A DNA stretch of 64,000 nt, from assembly GCF_003002025.1 (NCBI RefSeq), contig NZ_PVZB01000016.1, positions 62,001 through 126,000 on the forward strand, written 5' to 3'. Positions 63,315 through 64,000 of this stretch are shown here, one piece after another. Each line of letters begins with the position of its first letter. Position 1 is the first letter of the stretch. The DNA is from Paraburkholderia sp. BL25I1N1 (GTDB taxonomy: Bacteria; Pseudomonadota; Gammaproteobacteria; Burkholderiales; Burkholderiaceae). Both the position numbers and the translations under genes were made by a program. The notes beneath the pieces are model-generated. The model worked only from the letters and a program-made list of their open reading frames with translations, ran no database searches and was not told the origin of the DNA.

Positions 63315-64000
63315 CTACGCGCGCGCGCCGAGACGCGCGGCGACCATGATCGCCTTCATCTCGCGCACTGCGTTATCCCAGCCGGCGAAGATCGCGTGCG
63401 CGACGATCGCGTGGCCAATATTCAGTTCGTCGATGCCTTCGATCGCGGCGATCTGCTGGACGTTCGTGTAGTGCAGACCGTGGCCGGCATTGACCTTGAT
63501 GCCGAGCGTCCTGCCGAATTCGACGGCGCGCACCACGCGCTCGAATTCACGCTGCTGTTCAGCGGGATCGTGGGCTTCGGCGTAGCGGCCGGTGTGCAGT
63601 TCGATCACCGGCGCGCCGGCTTCGTGCGCGGCGCGAATCTGCGTTTCGTCCGGATCGATAAAGAGCGACACGCGCGAGTTCGCGTCGGCAAGTTGCTTGC
63701 ACGCGGCGCGCACGGCTTCGAACTGGCCGGCGACGTCGAGCCCGCCTTCGGTCGTCAGTTCCTGACGCTTTTCCGGCACGAGGCACACGTCGTGAGGCTG
63801 CACTTCACAGGCGATGTCGAGCATTTCCTGCGTGACCGCGCATTCGAGATTCATGCGCGTCTTCAGCAGCGGGCGCAGCTTGCGCACGTCGGCGTCGACG
63901 ATATGGCGACGGTCTTCACGCAGATGCAGCGTGATGACGTCCGCACCGGCCTCTTCGGCCATCAGCGCGGCGCGAATCGGATCGGGATACGAGGTGCCGC
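63315..64000 (-). CDS. pdxJ: Pyridoxine 5'-phosphate synthase, 5' end cut by window
   Basis: The TIM-barrel enzyme condenses aminoacetone phosphate derivative and deoxyxylulose phosphate to give vitamin B6. The visible part reads GTSYPDPIRAALMAEEAGADVITLHLREDRRHI onward, with LVPEKRQELTTEGGLDV, HTGRYAEAHD and VNAGHGLHYTNV. About 20 N-terminal residues lie beyond position 64000. It is first in the visible pdxJ-acpS-nagZ set. Confidence 0.95.
   Translation of the reverse strand, partial: GTSYPDPIRAALMAEEAGADVITLHLREDRRHIVDADVRKLRPLLKTRMNLECAVTQEMLDIACEVQPHDVCLVPEKRQELTTEGGLDVAGQFEAVRAACKQLADANSRVSLFIDPDETQIRAAHEAGAPVIELHTGRYAEAHDPAEQQREFERVVRAVEFGRTLGIKVNAGHGLHYTNVQQIAAIEGIDELNIGHAIVAHAIFAGWDNAVREMKAIMVAARLGARA

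Overview
The window looks like a chromosome segment of a Burkholderiaceae beta-proteobacterium, most likely Paraburkholderia or Burkholderia. The evidence is the high GC content, the gene order ppx / ppk / phoR-phoB-phoU-pstBACS / glmM-folP-ftsH-rlmE, the greA-carB-carA block, the pgsA-uvrC and EarP/EF-P pairs, and the pdxJ-acpS-nagZ block. This assignment comes from protein resemblance and synteny recalled from knowledge; no database search was made.

Region 1 (1-6824) is the right-hand part of an integrative element. It carries a P4-type tyrosine integrase, an AlpA-like regulator, a Rep_trans-like replication initiator, two unrecognised proteins (one with a helix-turn-helix) and, at the left edge, a divergent FtsZ/tubulin-fold protein without the GTP-binding signature. 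The element ends in a displaced 3' half of a tRNA-Pro(TGG) gene at 6777-6824. The intact tRNA-Pro and the rest of the element should lie to the left of the window.

Region 2 (6825-27100) is core chromosome centred on phosphate. It holds sixA, olsB (ornithine lipid synthesis), ppx, ppk (polyphosphate), the PhoR/PhoB two-component system with phoU and the Pst transporter, then glmM, folP, ftsH, rlmE, yhbY, a DUF4149 gene and greA. Pho-box-like direct repeats lie before pstS, ppk and olsB. They suggest one PhoB regulon joining uptake, polyphosphate storage and phosphorus-free membrane lipid.

Region 3 (27101-38758) has carAB, an MFS transporter, a LysM lytic transglycosylase, gloB divergent from a methyltransferase, rnhA, dnaQ and tRNA-Val(CAC).

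Region 4 (38759-49405) is an envelope and osmolyte region with two exporter-type ABC half-transporters, a DUF2214 protein, an unknown membrane protein, a GT4 glycosyltransferase and the trehalose genes otsA and otsB.

Region 5 (49406-64000) has a copper and cytochrome oxidase assembly set (SCO1, PCu(A)C, CtaG), an ElaA-type acetyltransferase, a TraB/GumN protein, tRNA-Cys and two tRNA-Gly genes, pgsA, uvrC, earP and efp, a frameshifted csbD-like gene, an aberrant sigma-54-type response regulator, nagZ, acpS and a pdxJ cut by the window end.

The least ordinary observations are the G-box-less FtsZ-like protein on the element, the candidate replication origin next to the Rep gene, the sigma-54-type regulator altered at four canonical AAA+ positions, and the csbD frameshift. 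No CRISPR array, rRNA or insertion sequence was seen.
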